Below are positions 34,215 through 43,264 of a stretch of 64,000 bases of DNA, in pieces; positions within the stretch are counted from its first letter, which is position 1; each line of letters begins with the position of its first letter. This DNA is from Polynucleobacter sp. MWH-Spelu-300-X4 (GTDB taxonomy: Bacteria; Pseudomonadota; Gammaproteobacteria; Burkholderiales; Burkholderiaceae). The DNA lies in contig NZ_CP061294.1 of NCBI RefSeq assembly GCF_018687515.1, forward strand, positions 682,001-746,000. The letters are read 5' to 3'. Below the pieces are notes generated by a model, which saw nothing but the letters and a program-made list of their open reading frames with translations, searched no databases and was not told the origin of the DNA. The translations under genes were made by a program, and so were the position numbers.

Positions 34215-35224
34215 TGACACCAGTAGAGATGAGTATTTGGGTGGTGGGCCTATTAGTAGGCCTTGCCTTGCTATTCGATTTTATGAATGGCTTTCATGAC
34301 GCAGCGAATTCAATTGCTACGGTAGTTTCAACTGGTGTTTTAAAGCCACAACATGCTGTGGCTATGGCAGCATTCTTCAATTTTGTGGCCATCATGATTT
34401 TCCAGTTAAAGGTTGCTGCTACGGTAGGTAAGGGCACCATTGATCCTACAGTTGTTGATCATTTTGTTATTTTTGGTGCTTTGGTTGGTGCTGTAGTTTG
34501 GAATATCGTCACTTGGTGGGGCGGTATCCCTTCAAGTTCTTCACATGCATTAATTGGTGGTCTAGTGGGCGCTGGTATGGCTAAGGCTGGTCCAAGCGCT
34601 TTGGTGTCCTCAGGCGTTATTAAGACGGTGGTATTTATTTTTGTTTCACCGTTTTTGGGTTTTATCTTAGGTGCATTGCTTACGTTGTTATTTTCTTGGT
34701 TATGCTTCCGCATGTCTCCTGCGCACGTTGATCGTTGGTTTCGCCGTTTTCAATTAATATCGGCTTCCATGTATAGCTTGGGCCATGGTGGTAATGATGC
34801 GCAAAAAACCATCGGTATTATTTGGTTGTTATTACTGACCGGTGGCTATGTAACTGCTGGTGATGCTTCTCCTCCTATGTGGGTAATTGTTTCTTGTTAT
34901 GTAGCTATTGGATTGGGCACTCTTTTTGGTGGTTGGAGAATTGTAAAAACCATGGGGCAAAAAATTACCAAGCTAAAACCATTTGGTGGATTTTGTGCTG
35001 AAACAGGGGGTGCGATGACCTTGTTTTTGGCAGGAGCTTTAGGTATTCCAGTATCCACGACTCACACAATTACAGGTGCTATTGTTGGTGTGGGATCTGC
35101 TCGTCGCATGTCGTCTGTGCGTTGGGGCTTGGCCGGTAGCATTGTTTGGGCTTGGGTTTTAACTATCCCAGCTTCAGGCTTGATGGCTGCAGGTGCTTGG
35201 TGGATTGGAACAAAAATCCTTTAA
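34214..35224 (+). CDS. pit: Inorganic phosphate transporter, Pit family
   Basis: Low-affinity phosphate:H+ symporter of the inner membrane, probably moving metal-phosphate complexes. Both PiT signatures are visible: FMNGFHDAANSIATVVSTGVL near the N-terminus and GGNDAQKTIGI after the cytoplasmic loop, with SSSHALIGGLVGAG and STTHTITGAIVGVG as repeat-related segments. It has 336 residues and about nine helices, a compact form. Co-translated with the DUF47 gene; terminator at 35248-35277. Confidence 0.94.
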   Translation: MTPVEMSIWVVGLLVGLALLFDFMNGFHDAANSIATVVSTGVLKPQHAVAMAAFFNFVAIMIFQLKVAATVGKGTIDPTVVDHFVIFGALVGAVVWNIVTWWGGIPSSSSHALIGGLVGAGMAKAGPSALVSSGVIKTVVFIFVSPFLGFILGALLTLLFSWLCFRMSPAHVDRWFRRFQLISASMYSLGHGGNDAQKTIGIIWLLLLTGGYVTAGDASPPMWVIVSCYVAIGLGTLFGGWRIVKTMGQKITKLKPFGGFCAETGGAMTLFLAGALGIPVSTTHTITGAIVGVGSARRMSSVRWGLAGSIVWAWVLTIPASGLMAAGAWWIGTKIL

Positions 35225-35247
35225 TAAATGGCACTTTAGTAACCAAT

Positions 35248-35277
35248 AAAAAAGCCTGAATTATTTCAGGCTTTTTT
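35248..35277. terminator. Bidirectional intrinsic terminator after pit
   Basis: A 13-bp stem, AAAAAAGCCTGAA (35248-35260) and TTCAGGCTTTTTT (35265-35277), loop TTAT. It serves pit (+) and the convergent NlpC lipoprotein gene (-). Confidence 0.92.
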
Positions 35278-35278
35278 G

Positions 35279-35833
35279 TTATCTACTGGCAACAATTCTG
35301 CGGGACTCCGTATACCGGCTGGCCCAGTATGAGGAAGTAATTTTCTCGAGTCTCACCGTGCCACCTTGTGATGGGGCATGTACAAAGCGACCCTTCCCAA
35401 CATAAATACCTACATGAGAGTGGGGGTCTCCTTGCGTATTAAAAAAAACTAAATCTCCAGGAGCTGGTGTTTGGTTTCCTAAAGAAGTGCCGATTCTCCC
35501 GATTTCTTGTGTTGTTCTTGGCAAGAGAATGTCACCAGTTTTTTTATAGACATAACCAATGAGGCCGCTACAGTCAAAGCCTCCCTTGGGGGTATTGCCA
35601 CCATAACGATAGGGTACGCCAACTAAACCAATAGCAGCGATGGAGTAATCCTCTAAACCGGCACTGACATCTTTTTCAAAGTCAGGTAATGAAGAGAATC
35701 TTGGGAGAGCAGCACAGGCGGACAGTAGTCCACAGACGAACAGCAGCCCAATCTGCCCCCTTATTTTTTTAAAGACATTTAAAAAATAGGGTTGATTAGA
35801 TTCAACCCTATTGTCAAAGTTGTTACAAAGCAT
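35279..35833 (-). CDS. NlpC/P60 family lipoprotein (C40 peptidase)
   Basis: Peptidoglycan endopeptidase, probably anchored to the outer membrane. The lipobox LLSAC ends a hydrophobic segment (QIGLLFVCGLLSAC), and the catalytic domain shows VPYRYGGNTPKGGFDCSGLIGYVY with the nucleophile Cys, then HSHVGIYVG with His. The start is uncertain: ATG at 35833 overlaps the phoH stop by 11 nt and is chosen here; ATG at 35842 and GTG at 35869 are longer alternatives. All place an intrinsic terminator (35781-35812) within the first codons. A paralogue is at 1043-1672. Confidence 0.82.
   Translation of the reverse strand: MLCNNFDNRVESNQPYFLNVFKKIRGQIGLLFVCGLLSACAALPRFSSLPDFEKDVSAGLEDYSIAAIGLVGVPYRYGGNTPKGGFDCSGLIGYVYKKTGDILLPRTTQEIGRIGTSLGNQTPAPGDLVFFNTQGDPHSHVGIYVGKGRFVHAPSQGGTVRLEKITSSYWASRYTESRRIVASR
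35781..35812 (-). terminator. Intrinsic terminator downstream of the PIN-PhoH gene
   Basis: On the minus strand, AATAGGGTTGA pairs with TCAACCCTATT around a 6-nt loop and is followed by a run of six T. It lies 11 nt after the phoH stop but inside the 5' end of the NlpC lipoprotein reading frame. Confidence 0.75.
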
Positions 35834-37511
35834 CCGCTGCATGATCTGCAAGGCGTGAGCGTTCTCCACGTGCTAATGTGACGTGACCACTATGGCGCCA
35901 ACCTTTGAATCTATCCACCACATACGTTAGGCCTGAAGAGCCTTCTGTTAAGTAAGGTGTGTCGATTTGAGCAATGTTGCCTAAACAAATAATTTTGGTT
36001 CCTGGGCCTGCTCGAGTAACCAGTGTTTTCATTTGTTTTGGCGTTAAGTTTTGAGCCTCATCGATGATGACGAACTTGCTTACAAATGTGCGACCGCGCA
36101 TAAAATTCATGCTTTTTACTTTGATGCGTGAGCGGATTAGTTCTTGAGTTGCAGCGCGACCCCATTCTCCGGCGCCATCTTCACTGCGATGAAGCACTTC
36201 TAGGTTGTCGTCAAACGCACCCATCCAAGGTTGCATTTTTTCTTCTTCTGTTCCTGGTAAGAAACCAATATCTTCTCCAACAGGCACTGTTGCTCGTGTG
36301 ATGATGATTTCGTTATAGCGTTTGCTATCTAAAACTTGTTCTAATGCGGCAGCTAGGGCTAAAAGTGTTTTACCTGTACCAGCTTGTCCTAGTAGGGTAA
36401 CAAAGTCGATATCTGGATTCATCAACAAATTCATGGCAAAGTTTTGCTCGCGGTTGCGAGCGGTGATACTCCAGACATTATTTTTTTGATGAGAGTAGTC
36501 TTTTAGTGTTTGCAATAACGCGGTTCTGCCTTGTACTTCGCGAACTTGCGCGTAGAAGGGGGTGCCGCCATCAGAATTTTCTTGATAGACGAATTGATTC
36601 ACCATCATTTGTGAGACGCTAGGGCCTGTCACGCGATAGAACATCGTCCCAGATTTAGCATCACTCCAGCTTTCCATATCTTTGCCATGCTTAGGCCAAA
36701 AATCATGAGGTAGCTGTAAGATGCCGGCGTACATCAAATCACGATCTTCTAGAACTTGGTCGTTGAAGTAGTCTTCAGCAGGTAAACCTAAAGCGCGTGC
36801 TTTGATGCGCATATTGATATCTTTTGATACCAATACAACTTGGCGATCTTTGCGGCTTTGTTGAAGTTCTCTAACCACACCTAAAATCATATTGTCGGCT
36901 TTGCCTGTTGGTAAGCCATCGGGCAGGGTGATATTGTTGAGTTCTACTTGGAAGTAAAGGTTGCCTGTGGCATCTTTGTTACCTAATTTATTTAGGGGGA
37001 TACCTTCTTCTAAAACGCCACTGGTATCAGCTACTAATTGATCTAGTGAGCGACTAACTGTACGAGCATTACGTGCAACTTCACTCATACCTTTTTTATG
37101 GTTGTCTAGTTCTTCAAGCGTCATCATTGGCAGATAGACATCATGCTCTTCGAAGCGGAAGAGTGCTGATGGATCATGCATGAGAACGTTGGTATCTAAA
37201 ACAAATAAACGAATGATGCCGTCATCAGGGATTTTTCTGACTCTAGCGGATGTTTTTGGTGTTTGAATGGCCTGAGCAAGGGCAGTCTTTTTCCCTTTAG
37301 CTGGGGTGCGCATTTTCTCAAGAGTAATTTCTGCCAAGGAGAGTGCACCTCCTGGGCTATTTAAATCTGTTTCTAAGGTTTCTGCTACTTCAAGAACTTC
37401 TTCCGTTTCCTCAACTTCAACTCTTTTAGGTCGTTTTTTTAAACTAGGTTTTGGTTGGCGACTAATGTTTACTTTGTCTGCTGCTTGAGTTGGGATAGGG
37501 GGCAAAGGCAT
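35823..37511 (-). CDS. PIN domain-PhoH family ATPase (PhoH2-like)
   Basis: A fused RNase/ATPase of 562 residues. A low-complexity Lys/Glu N-terminus (1-95) is followed by a PIN nuclease domain (about 98-240) with RLFVLDTNVLMHD, EELDNHKKG and DINMRIKA, whose acidic residues bind metal. A PhoH helicase-like domain (about 330-562) carries GQAGTGKT (Walker A) and FVIIDEAQN (Walker B). This PIN-PhoH arrangement (PhoH2/YlaK) is reported to unwind and cut RNA in mycobacteria. AGGAG precedes the ATG. The gene is followed within 11 nt by a terminator and the NlpC lipoprotein gene. Confidence 0.92.
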   Translation of the reverse strand: MPLPPIPTQAADKVNISRQPKPSLKKRPKRVEVEETEEVLEVAETLETDLNSPGGALSLAEITLEKMRTPAKGKKTALAQAIQTPKTSARVRKIPDDGIIRLFVLDTNVLMHDPSALFRFEEHDVYLPMMTLEELDNHKKGMSEVARNARTVSRSLDQLVADTSGVLEEGIPLNKLGNKDATGNLYFQVELNNITLPDGLPTGKADNMILGVVRELQQSRKDRQVVLVSKDINMRIKARALGLPAEDYFNDQVLEDRDLMYAGILQLPHDFWPKHGKDMESWSDAKSGTMFYRVTGPSVSQMMVNQFVYQENSDGGTPFYAQVREVQGRTALLQTLKDYSHQKNNVWSITARNREQNFAMNLLMNPDIDFVTLLGQAGTGKTLLALAAALEQVLDSKRYNEIIITRATVPVGEDIGFLPGTEEEKMQPWMGAFDDNLEVLHRSEDGAGEWGRAATQELIRSRIKVKSMNFMRGRTFVSKFVIIDEAQNLTPKQMKTLVTRAGPGTKIICLGNIAQIDTPYLTEGSSGLTYVVDRFKGWRHSGHVTLARGERSRLADHAADAL

Positions 37512-37532
37512 TCCGGAGGTCTCCTAACAAAG

Positions 37533-37563
37533 AAAAAACCGCCTACCTGGTGGGGCGGCGGTT
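37533..37563 (-). terminator. Intrinsic terminator between bcp and the PIN-PhoH gene
   Basis: On the minus strand, AACCGCC pairs with GGCGGTT (37557-37563 with 37537-37543) and a T-run follows. It ends bcp transcription before phoH begins. Confidence 0.8.
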
Positions 37564-37627
37564 ATTGAGGTAAATGTAATATTTAGCATCTAGGTGATAA
37601 GTTATCCTAATTTTTATGACAATGCAA

Positions 37628-38092
37628 TCATAAAGATTGGGCAGCCTTTAAAACTTCTTGAACATGCCCTGGAATCTTCAATCCTCTCCATTCATGGCGA
37701 AGGACGCCTTCTTCATCAATGAGGAAGGTACTGCGTTCAATCCCGCGAACTTGCTTGCCATACATATTTTTCATTTTCATCACATTGAACATCTGGCAAA
37801 GGACTTCTTCTGTATCCGCTGCTAGTTCAAAAGGAAGCTCTAATTTGCCTTTGAAATTATCGTGTGATTTGAGTGTGTCTCGAGAGATTCCAACAACGAG
37901 GGTATTGGCTTGAGTAAACGCATCGATGGTATCTCTAAACTCCATGGATTCGACGGTGCATCCAGGTGTTGAATCTTTAGGGTAGAAATACATAACCAAT
38001 TTTCGACCCTTACAAGCGGTTGGGTTAAATACAAGGCCACTTGTGGCTGGGATTTCGAAATAGGGAATTGGTTTGCCTAAAACAACACTCAT
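37628..38092 (-). CDS. bcp: Thioredoxin-dependent peroxiredoxin Bcp
   Basis: Reduces hydrogen and organic peroxides in the cytoplasm using thioredoxin. DSTPGCTVESMEFRD holds the peroxidatic Cys; the nearby resolving Cys of E. coli Bcp is replaced (TVESMEF has none), so this is a 1-Cys-type or atypical member. STFLIDEEGVLRHEWRG is the usual C-terminal block. It has 154 residues. GGAG is 6 nt before the ATG. Confidence 0.93.
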   Translation of the reverse strand: MSVVLGKPIPYFEIPATSGLVFNPTACKGRKLVMYFYPKDSTPGCTVESMEFRDTIDAFTQANTLVVGISRDTLKSHDNFKGKLELPFELAADTEEVLCQMFNVMKMKNMYGKQVRGIERSTFLIDEEGVLRHEWRGLKIPGHVQEVLKAAQSL

Positions 38093-38167
38093 GGAATCTC
38101 CGAAAGTAAATTTTTGTTATCAGTTCTATTTATATCAGACTTATAAGAAAGAATGCTTTTTTAGCGC

Positions 38168-38542
38168 TTATTTCTCGATAATTAGGGCAGCCAGGACGTT
38201 TCTACCCTCTGCCATTAGAACGTTGTAGGTTCGGCAGGCGGCTTGTAAATCCATGGTTTCAATGCCTATTTTTGCTTGAATCAAGGGTGCAATTAGTTCT
38301 GGTTTGGGGAATTTAATCTTTTTTCCGCTGCCTAAGATAACCAAAGCTGGTTTTTTATCGGCAATTTCTTGGAAATTAGCCGGTTTTAGTTCTTCAAACG
38401 AGGCGCAACCCCAATCTAAAACAGGCCCTTCAGGCATTAGCAGGAGGGAAGACTCATATCTAACAGCATTAATTTCGATGAAATTAACCCCATAAGCTGA
38501 TACGGTATTTAAGGTTGGTTGGTTATCCGCTTGTAGTTTCAC
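38168..38542 (-). CDS. Mth938-like domain protein (DUF498)
   Basis: A 124-residue protein of the Mth938/NDUFAF3-like fold. The family core is seen as GVNFIEINAVRYESSLLLMP, PALVILGSGKKIKFP and GIETMDLQAACRTYNVLMAEGRNVLAALI. Eukaryotic NDUFAF3 helps assemble complex I; the bacterial role is not settled. The start is GTG at 38542 with GAGG 10 nt upstream; no in-frame ATG lies before the conserved region. It is 75 nt upstream of bcp on the same strand. Confidence 0.85.
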   Translation of the reverse strand: MKLQADNQPTLNTVSAYGVNFIEINAVRYESSLLLMPEGPVLDWGCASFEELKPANFQEIADKKPALVILGSGKKIKFPKPELIAPLIQAKIGIETMDLQAACRTYNVLMAEGRNVLAALIIEK

Positions 38543-38590
38543 GTAGGATTGGCCTCAGGCTCTGTCATAATTACAAAATTATAGATAAAT

Positions 38591-38621
38591 TAAGACTTTA
38601 TAGTGTTCTTATAAGACTTTA
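38591..38621. promoter_or_regulatory. Two direct repeats of TAAGACTTTA, 21 bp apart, upstream of alaA
   Basis: Identical 10-mers at 38591-38600 and 38612-38621, start-to-start distance 21 bp, i.e. two helical turns. They end 11 nt before the GTG start of the alaA-hom-thrC operon and overlap the probable promoter. A regulator binding site is inferred; no known factor is recognised. Confidence 0.4.
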
Positions 38622-38632
38622 AGTGGATAGCT

Positions 38633-39862
38633 GTGAAAGAAATTAAAAAATCCTCCAAATTAAATAATGTTTGCTACGACATTCGTGGGCCTGTGCTTGA
38701 GCTCGCGCAGAAAATGGAGGAAGAAGGCCAAAAAATAATTAAGCTCAATATTGGTAATGTGGGCGTGTTTGGTTTTGATCCTCCTGAAGAAATTCAGTTG
38801 GACATGATTCGTAATTTGGCGAACGCTGCAGCTTATTCAGATTCAAAAGGTATTTTCGCTGCACGCAAAGCCGTGATGCACTATTGCCAAGAAAAAGGTA
38901 TCCAAGGTGTTGGTCTTGATGACATCTATATGGGTAACGGGGTATCAGAGTTAATTGTTTTAACAATGAATGCATTGTTAAACCCAGGTGATGAGGTGTT
39001 GGTTCCTGCCCCAGACTACCCATTGTGGACCGCAGCGATTAGTTTATCGACAGGTACACCTAAACATTATTTATGTGATGAATCAAAAGGCTGGTCACCA
39101 GATATGGCTGATATTAGAGCGAAGATTACGCCTAATACAAAAGCGATTGTGGTGATTAATCCTAATAACCCAACAGGTGCTTTATATAGCGATGAAGTTC
39201 TTAAGGAAATCATCGAGATTGCGCGTGAGCATCGCTTGGTTATTTTTGCTGACGAGATTTATGACAAGACATTATTTGATGGCGTGAAGCACACCTCGAT
39301 AGCTTCTTTATCAACGGATGTTTTGACGGTAACTTTTAATGGTTTATCTAAGAACTACCGTTCTTGTGGCTATCGTTCTGGCTGGATGGTGGTTTCAGGG
39401 GATAAGAGTCAAGCAAAAGATTACATCGAAGGTTTGAATATGTTGTCCTCAATGCGTCTATGCGCGAATGTGCCTGGGCAATATGCTGTTCAAACAGCCT
39501 TGGGCGGATATCAAAGTATTGATGATTTGGTGGCTGATGGTGGTCGTTTGCGTCGTCAGCGTGACCTTGCTTGGGAGTTGGTTACGAAGATCCCGGGAGT
39601 GACTTGCGTTAAGCCTAAGGCTGCGTTGTATTTATTCCCTAAGTTGGATCCTGAAATGTATCCAATTAAAAATGATCAAGAGTTCATTGCTGATTTATTG
39701 CGTGAAGAGAAGGTTCTTTTGGTGCAGGGTAGTGGCTTTAATTGGCCTAAGCCAGATCACTTTAGGATTGTTTTCTTGCCGCATGAGGATACTTTGCGCG
39801 AGGCCATTGGCCGCTTAGCTAAATTCTTGGAGCGTTATCGCGCCAAGCATGGCAAAAAATAA
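38633..39862 (+). CDS. alaA: Pyridoxal-phosphate aminotransferase, AlaA-type
   Basis: Glutamate-pyruvate (alanine) aminotransferase family enzyme. It has 409 residues of class I fold with KLNIGNVGVFGFDPP (AlaA/YfbQ-type), NPNNPTGALYS, DEIYDKTLFDG, and the PLP lysine in FNGLSKNYRSCGYRSGW. The start is GTG at 38633; no in-frame ATG lies before the conserved KLNNVCYDIRGPVLELA. It leads a seven-gene block through moaE. Placement before hom in betaproteobacteria suggests amino-acid supply as the common theme. Confidence 0.93.
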   Translation: MKEIKKSSKLNNVCYDIRGPVLELAQKMEEEGQKIIKLNIGNVGVFGFDPPEEIQLDMIRNLANAAAYSDSKGIFAARKAVMHYCQEKGIQGVGLDDIYMGNGVSELIVLTMNALLNPGDEVLVPAPDYPLWTAAISLSTGTPKHYLCDESKGWSPDMADIRAKITPNTKAIVVINPNNPTGALYSDEVLKEIIEIAREHRLVIFADEIYDKTLFDGVKHTSIASLSTDVLTVTFNGLSKNYRSCGYRSGWMVVSGDKSQAKDYIEGLNMLSSMRLCANVPGQYAVQTALGGYQSIDDLVADGGRLRRQRDLAWELVTKIPGVTCVKPKAALYLFPKLDPEMYPIKNDQEFIADLLREEKVLLVQGSGFNWPKPDHFRIVFLPHEDTLREAIGRLAKFLERYRAKHGKK

Positions 39863-39915
39863 TTAACAAAATAACTATTTCCATTTAATTCACATTTATA
39901 AGTAAGAGCATTTTC

Positions 39916-41226
39916 ATGAAACCTATTCAAGTTGGTCTTTTAGGCATCGGTACTGTTGGTGGTGGTGTATTTACTGTTTTAGATCGTAATCAAGAAGAGA
40001 TTACGCGCCGTGCTGGGCGTGGTATTCGCATTCATACCGTCGCTGATTTGGATACTAAGCGTGCTGAAGAATTGGTAAAGGGTCGCGCCAAGGTGGTGAA
40101 TGATGCTAAGTTGGTTGTGAATGACCCAGAGATTGATGTAGTTATTGAACTCATTGGTGGTTACGGAATTGCTAAAGAATTAGTGCTGGCTGCGATTAAT
40201 GCTGGTAAGCATGTAGTGACAGCTAATAAAGCGTTATTAGCTGTTCATGGCAATGAAATTTTTGCCGCTGCTCAAGCTAAAGGTGTAACAGTTGCTTTTG
40301 AGGCTGCCGTGGCTGGTGGTATTCCTATTATTAAAGCGTTGCGTGAAGGCTTAACGGCTAATCGTATTGAGTGGATTGCCGGCATCATCAATGGCACAAC
40401 CAATTTTATTTTGTCTGAGATGCGTGACAAAGGTTTAGATTTTGATGTGGTGCTAAAAGAAGCTCAGCGCTTAGGCTATGCTGAAGCAGATCCAACATTT
40501 GATATTGAAGGTATTGATGCTGCCCATAAGGCAACGATCATGAGCGCAATTGCATTTGGTATTCCAATGCAATTTGATAAGGCTTATGTGGAGGGTATTA
40601 CAAAGCTATCAGCAGTGGATATTCGTTATGCTGAGCAATTGGGCTACCGTATTAAGTTGTTGGGCATCACTAAGAAAACAGCTGATGGCGTTGAGTTGCG
40701 CGTTCACCCAACATTGATTCCGGCAAAGCGCTTGATTGCGAATGTGGAAGGTGCCATGAATGCGGTTCAAGTTCAAGGTGATGCGGTTGGCACAACTTTG
40801 TATTACGGTAAGGGTGCTGGTGCTGAACCAACTGCTTCCGCTGTTATTGCTGATTTGGTGGATGTGAGCCGTTTGATGTCCGCTGATCCAGAGCATCGTG
40901 TGCCTCATTTGGCATTCCAACCAGGTTCGGTAGTCAATACGACTATTATGCCAATGGGTGAGGTGACAACTAGCTATTACTTGCGTTTGCGTGTAGCTGA
41001 TGTGGCTGGTGTGTTGGCAGATATCACTCGTGTGCTAGCTGATAATGGCATTTCTATTGATGCTATGTTGCAGCGTGAAGCTAGTGATGGTGAGAATCAA
41101 ACTGATTTAATCATGTTGACTCATGAAACTAAGGAAAAAAATATTTTGGCAGCTATTGCTAAGATTGAAGGCCTTAAGACGGTTGAAGGTTCTGTGACAA
41201 AAATTCGTTTAGAAAACTTAAGCTAA
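39916..41226 (+). CDS. hom: Homoserine dehydrogenase
   Basis: Reduces aspartate semialdehyde to homoserine with NAD(P)H in threonine and methionine synthesis. It has 436 residues with the Rossmann motif GLLGIGTVGGGVF, the homoserine-binding region EAAVAGGIPIIKALREGLTANRIEWIAGIINGTTNFIL, and a C-terminal ACT domain (from about 350, YYLRLRVADVAGVLADITRVLADNGISI) for threonine feedback. It is monofunctional, with no aspartokinase domain. It is 7 nt before thrC. Confidence 0.98.
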   Translation: MKPIQVGLLGIGTVGGGVFTVLDRNQEEITRRAGRGIRIHTVADLDTKRAEELVKGRAKVVNDAKLVVNDPEIDVVIELIGGYGIAKELVLAAINAGKHVVTANKALLAVHGNEIFAAAQAKGVTVAFEAAVAGGIPIIKALREGLTANRIEWIAGIINGTTNFILSEMRDKGLDFDVVLKEAQRLGYAEADPTFDIEGIDAAHKATIMSAIAFGIPMQFDKAYVEGITKLSAVDIRYAEQLGYRIKLLGITKKTADGVELRVHPTLIPAKRLIANVEGAMNAVQVQGDAVGTTLYYGKGAGAEPTASAVIADLVDVSRLMSADPEHRVPHLAFQPGSVVNTTIMPMGEVTTSYYLRLRVADVAGVLADITRVLADNGISIDAMLQREASDGENQTDLIMLTHETKEKNILAAIAKIEGLKTVEGSVTKIRLENLS

Positions 41227-41233
41227 TTAAATA

Positions 41234-42679
41234 ATGCGTTACATATCAACTCGCGGACATAACGCGAATCAAAGTTTTTCAGAAATCCTTTTGGGTGGCT
41301 TGGCTGCTGATGGTGGCTTATTTTTGCCAGCGGAGTATCCGCAAATTACCAAGAAGCAGTTGGATGCTTGGCGCGGTCTTTCATATGCAGATTTGGCATT
41401 TGAAATACTTAGTTTGTATTGTGATGATATTCCTGCTGATGATTTAAGAGCTCTTATTAAAAAGACTTATACAGCGCAGGTGTATTGCAATGGTCGATCT
41501 GGTGATCGTGCGGAAGACATTACGCCGATTCATTGGCTAGGTGATGAAAAGGGTGCTCGTTTAGGTTTATTAAGTTTATCTAATGGACCAACTTTGGCAT
41601 TTAAAGATATGGCCATGCAGTTGATTGGCAATCTTTTTGAATATGCTTTGAGTAAAAAAGGTCAAGAGCTAAATATTTTGGGGGCAACATCTGGTGATAC
41701 AGGTAGTGCTGCAGAGTACGCGATGCGTGGCAAAAAGGGTGTGCGCGTATTTATGTTGTCCCCTAAGGGCAAGATGAGTCCATTCCAGGTTGCTCAGATG
41801 TATTCATTGCAAGATGAAAATATTTTCAATATTGCTATTGAAGGTGTTTTTGATGATGCTCAAGATATTGTGAAAGCGGTTAGTAATGATCATGCTTATA
41901 AAGAAAAGCATAAGATCGGTACTGTGAACTCGATTAACTGGGCGCGTGTGGTGGCTCAGGTGGTTTATTACTTCCAGGGTTATTTGTTAGCAACGAAAAA
42001 TAGCGAAGAAAAAGTTTCTTTCTGTGTGCCTTCTGGGAATTTTGGCAATGTATGTGCAGGGCATATTGCACGCATGATGGGCTTGCCTATCGAAAAATTA
42101 GTGGTGGCCACTAATGAAAATGATGTATTGGATGAGTTCTTTAAGACAGGCGTTTATAGAGCGCGCAAATCAGCGGAAACATTCCACACAACCAGCCCAT
42201 CGATGGACATTTCTAAGGCAAGTAACTTTGAGCGCTTTGTCTATGATTTGGTTGGCCGTGACGCTGCTCGTACAGCAGGTATGTTTAAAGATGTTGATGC
42301 TAAAGGTGGTTTTGATTTATCAAAAGATCCTGTGTATCAGGACATTCAAAAGTATGGGTTTGTCTCTGGCAAGAGCACGCACGCTAATCGCTTAGAAACA
42401 ATTAGAGATGTGCATGCCAAATACAGCGTATTGATTGATACGCATACAGCAGATGGCGTTAAGGTGGCTCGTGAGAATCTTGAGGCGGATATTCCTATGT
42501 TGGTATTGGAGACTGCATTGCCTATTAAATTTGCTGAAACAATTGAAGAGGCGATTGGTCGCGCCCCAGATCGCCCAGCATCATTTGTAGGTATTGAGGA
42601 TAAGCCTCAGCGTGTCACAGTCATGGCTGCTGATGTGAATCAAGTAAAAGATTTTTTAGCTCAACACACCGGTCTTTAA
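41234..42679 (+). CDS. thrC: Threonine synthase
   Basis: PLP enzyme converting O-phosphohomoserine to threonine. It has 481 residues of the long form: MRYISTRG start, PTLAFKDMAMQ with the PLP lysine, ATSGDTGSAAEYAMRGK for phosphate binding, and NSINWARVVAQVVYYF. The gene for homoserine kinase is absent here. It sits between hom and mobB with 7-nt gaps on each side. Confidence 0.98.
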   Translation: MRYISTRGHNANQSFSEILLGGLAADGGLFLPAEYPQITKKQLDAWRGLSYADLAFEILSLYCDDIPADDLRALIKKTYTAQVYCNGRSGDRAEDITPIHWLGDEKGARLGLLSLSNGPTLAFKDMAMQLIGNLFEYALSKKGQELNILGATSGDTGSAAEYAMRGKKGVRVFMLSPKGKMSPFQVAQMYSLQDENIFNIAIEGVFDDAQDIVKAVSNDHAYKEKHKIGTVNSINWARVVAQVVYYFQGYLLATKNSEEKVSFCVPSGNFGNVCAGHIARMMGLPIEKLVVATNENDVLDEFFKTGVYRARKSAETFHTTSPSMDISKASNFERFVYDLVGRDAARTAGMFKDVDAKGGFDLSKDPVYQDIQKYGFVSGKSTHANRLETIRDVHAKYSVLIDTHTADGVKVARENLEADIPMLVLETALPIKFAETIEEAIGRAPDRPASFVGIEDKPQRVTVMAADVNQVKDFLAQHTGL

Positions 42680-42686
42680 TTAGGCA

Positions 42687-43250
42687 ATGAGTTCAGTTGA
42701 TATACCAACAAAGCCAGCCATTATTGGCTTTGTTGCGTATTCGGGAACTGGTAAGACAACACTCATTGAAAAATTGATTACTTATTTAGCGGAGAAAAAA
42801 TACAAAATCTCCGTTATTAAACATACTCACCATCGTTTTGATGTAGATCGTCCTGGTAAGGATTCGTATCGTCATCGAGAGGCGGGGGCGGGTGAGGTCT
42901 TGTTAGTTTCTGATCAGCGCTGGGTGTTAATGCATGAGCAAGAAACTATTCAAGAAATGAGCATCGAAGAGCAGTTAAGCAAATTGGCGCCATGCGATTT
43001 GGTGTTTCTAGAGGGCTTTAAAGCCTCGCCAGTACCTAAAATTGAGCTGTGGCGCGCTGATCATGAAGAATGCGCCAAGAACTCCTTGAAAGCGCACACG
43101 GACCCTTATATTCAGGCGGTAGCTTATCCAGGTGGTGTGAAAGCAGTTAATAAGCCAGTATTAGATAAAGATCTACCAGTTTTGAATCTTGATAATTTAG
43201 AAGAGATGGCAAACTTTATTCTTCTGACAAGCGGCATTCAAATAAAGTAG
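42687..43250 (+). CDS. mobB: Molybdopterin-guanine dinucleotide biosynthesis protein MobB
   Basis: GTP-binding adaptor for MobA in conversion of molybdenum cofactor to its guanine dinucleotide. IIGFVAYSGTGKTTLIEKLI is the Walker A region, and ISVIKHTHHRFDVDRPGKDSYRHREAGA is the MobB signature. It has 187 residues. The presence of MobB implies that MGD-containing enzymes exist elsewhere in the genome. It is 7 nt after thrC and 14 nt before moeA. Confidence 0.95.
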   Translation: MSSVDIPTKPAIIGFVAYSGTGKTTLIEKLITYLAEKKYKISVIKHTHHRFDVDRPGKDSYRHREAGAGEVLLVSDQRWVLMHEQETIQEMSIEEQLSKLAPCDLVFLEGFKASPVPKIELWRADHEECAKNSLKAHTDPYIQAVAYPGGVKAVNKPVLDKDLPVLNLDNLEEMANFILLTSGIQIK

Positions 43251-43264
43251 ATCGCATATTTTTT

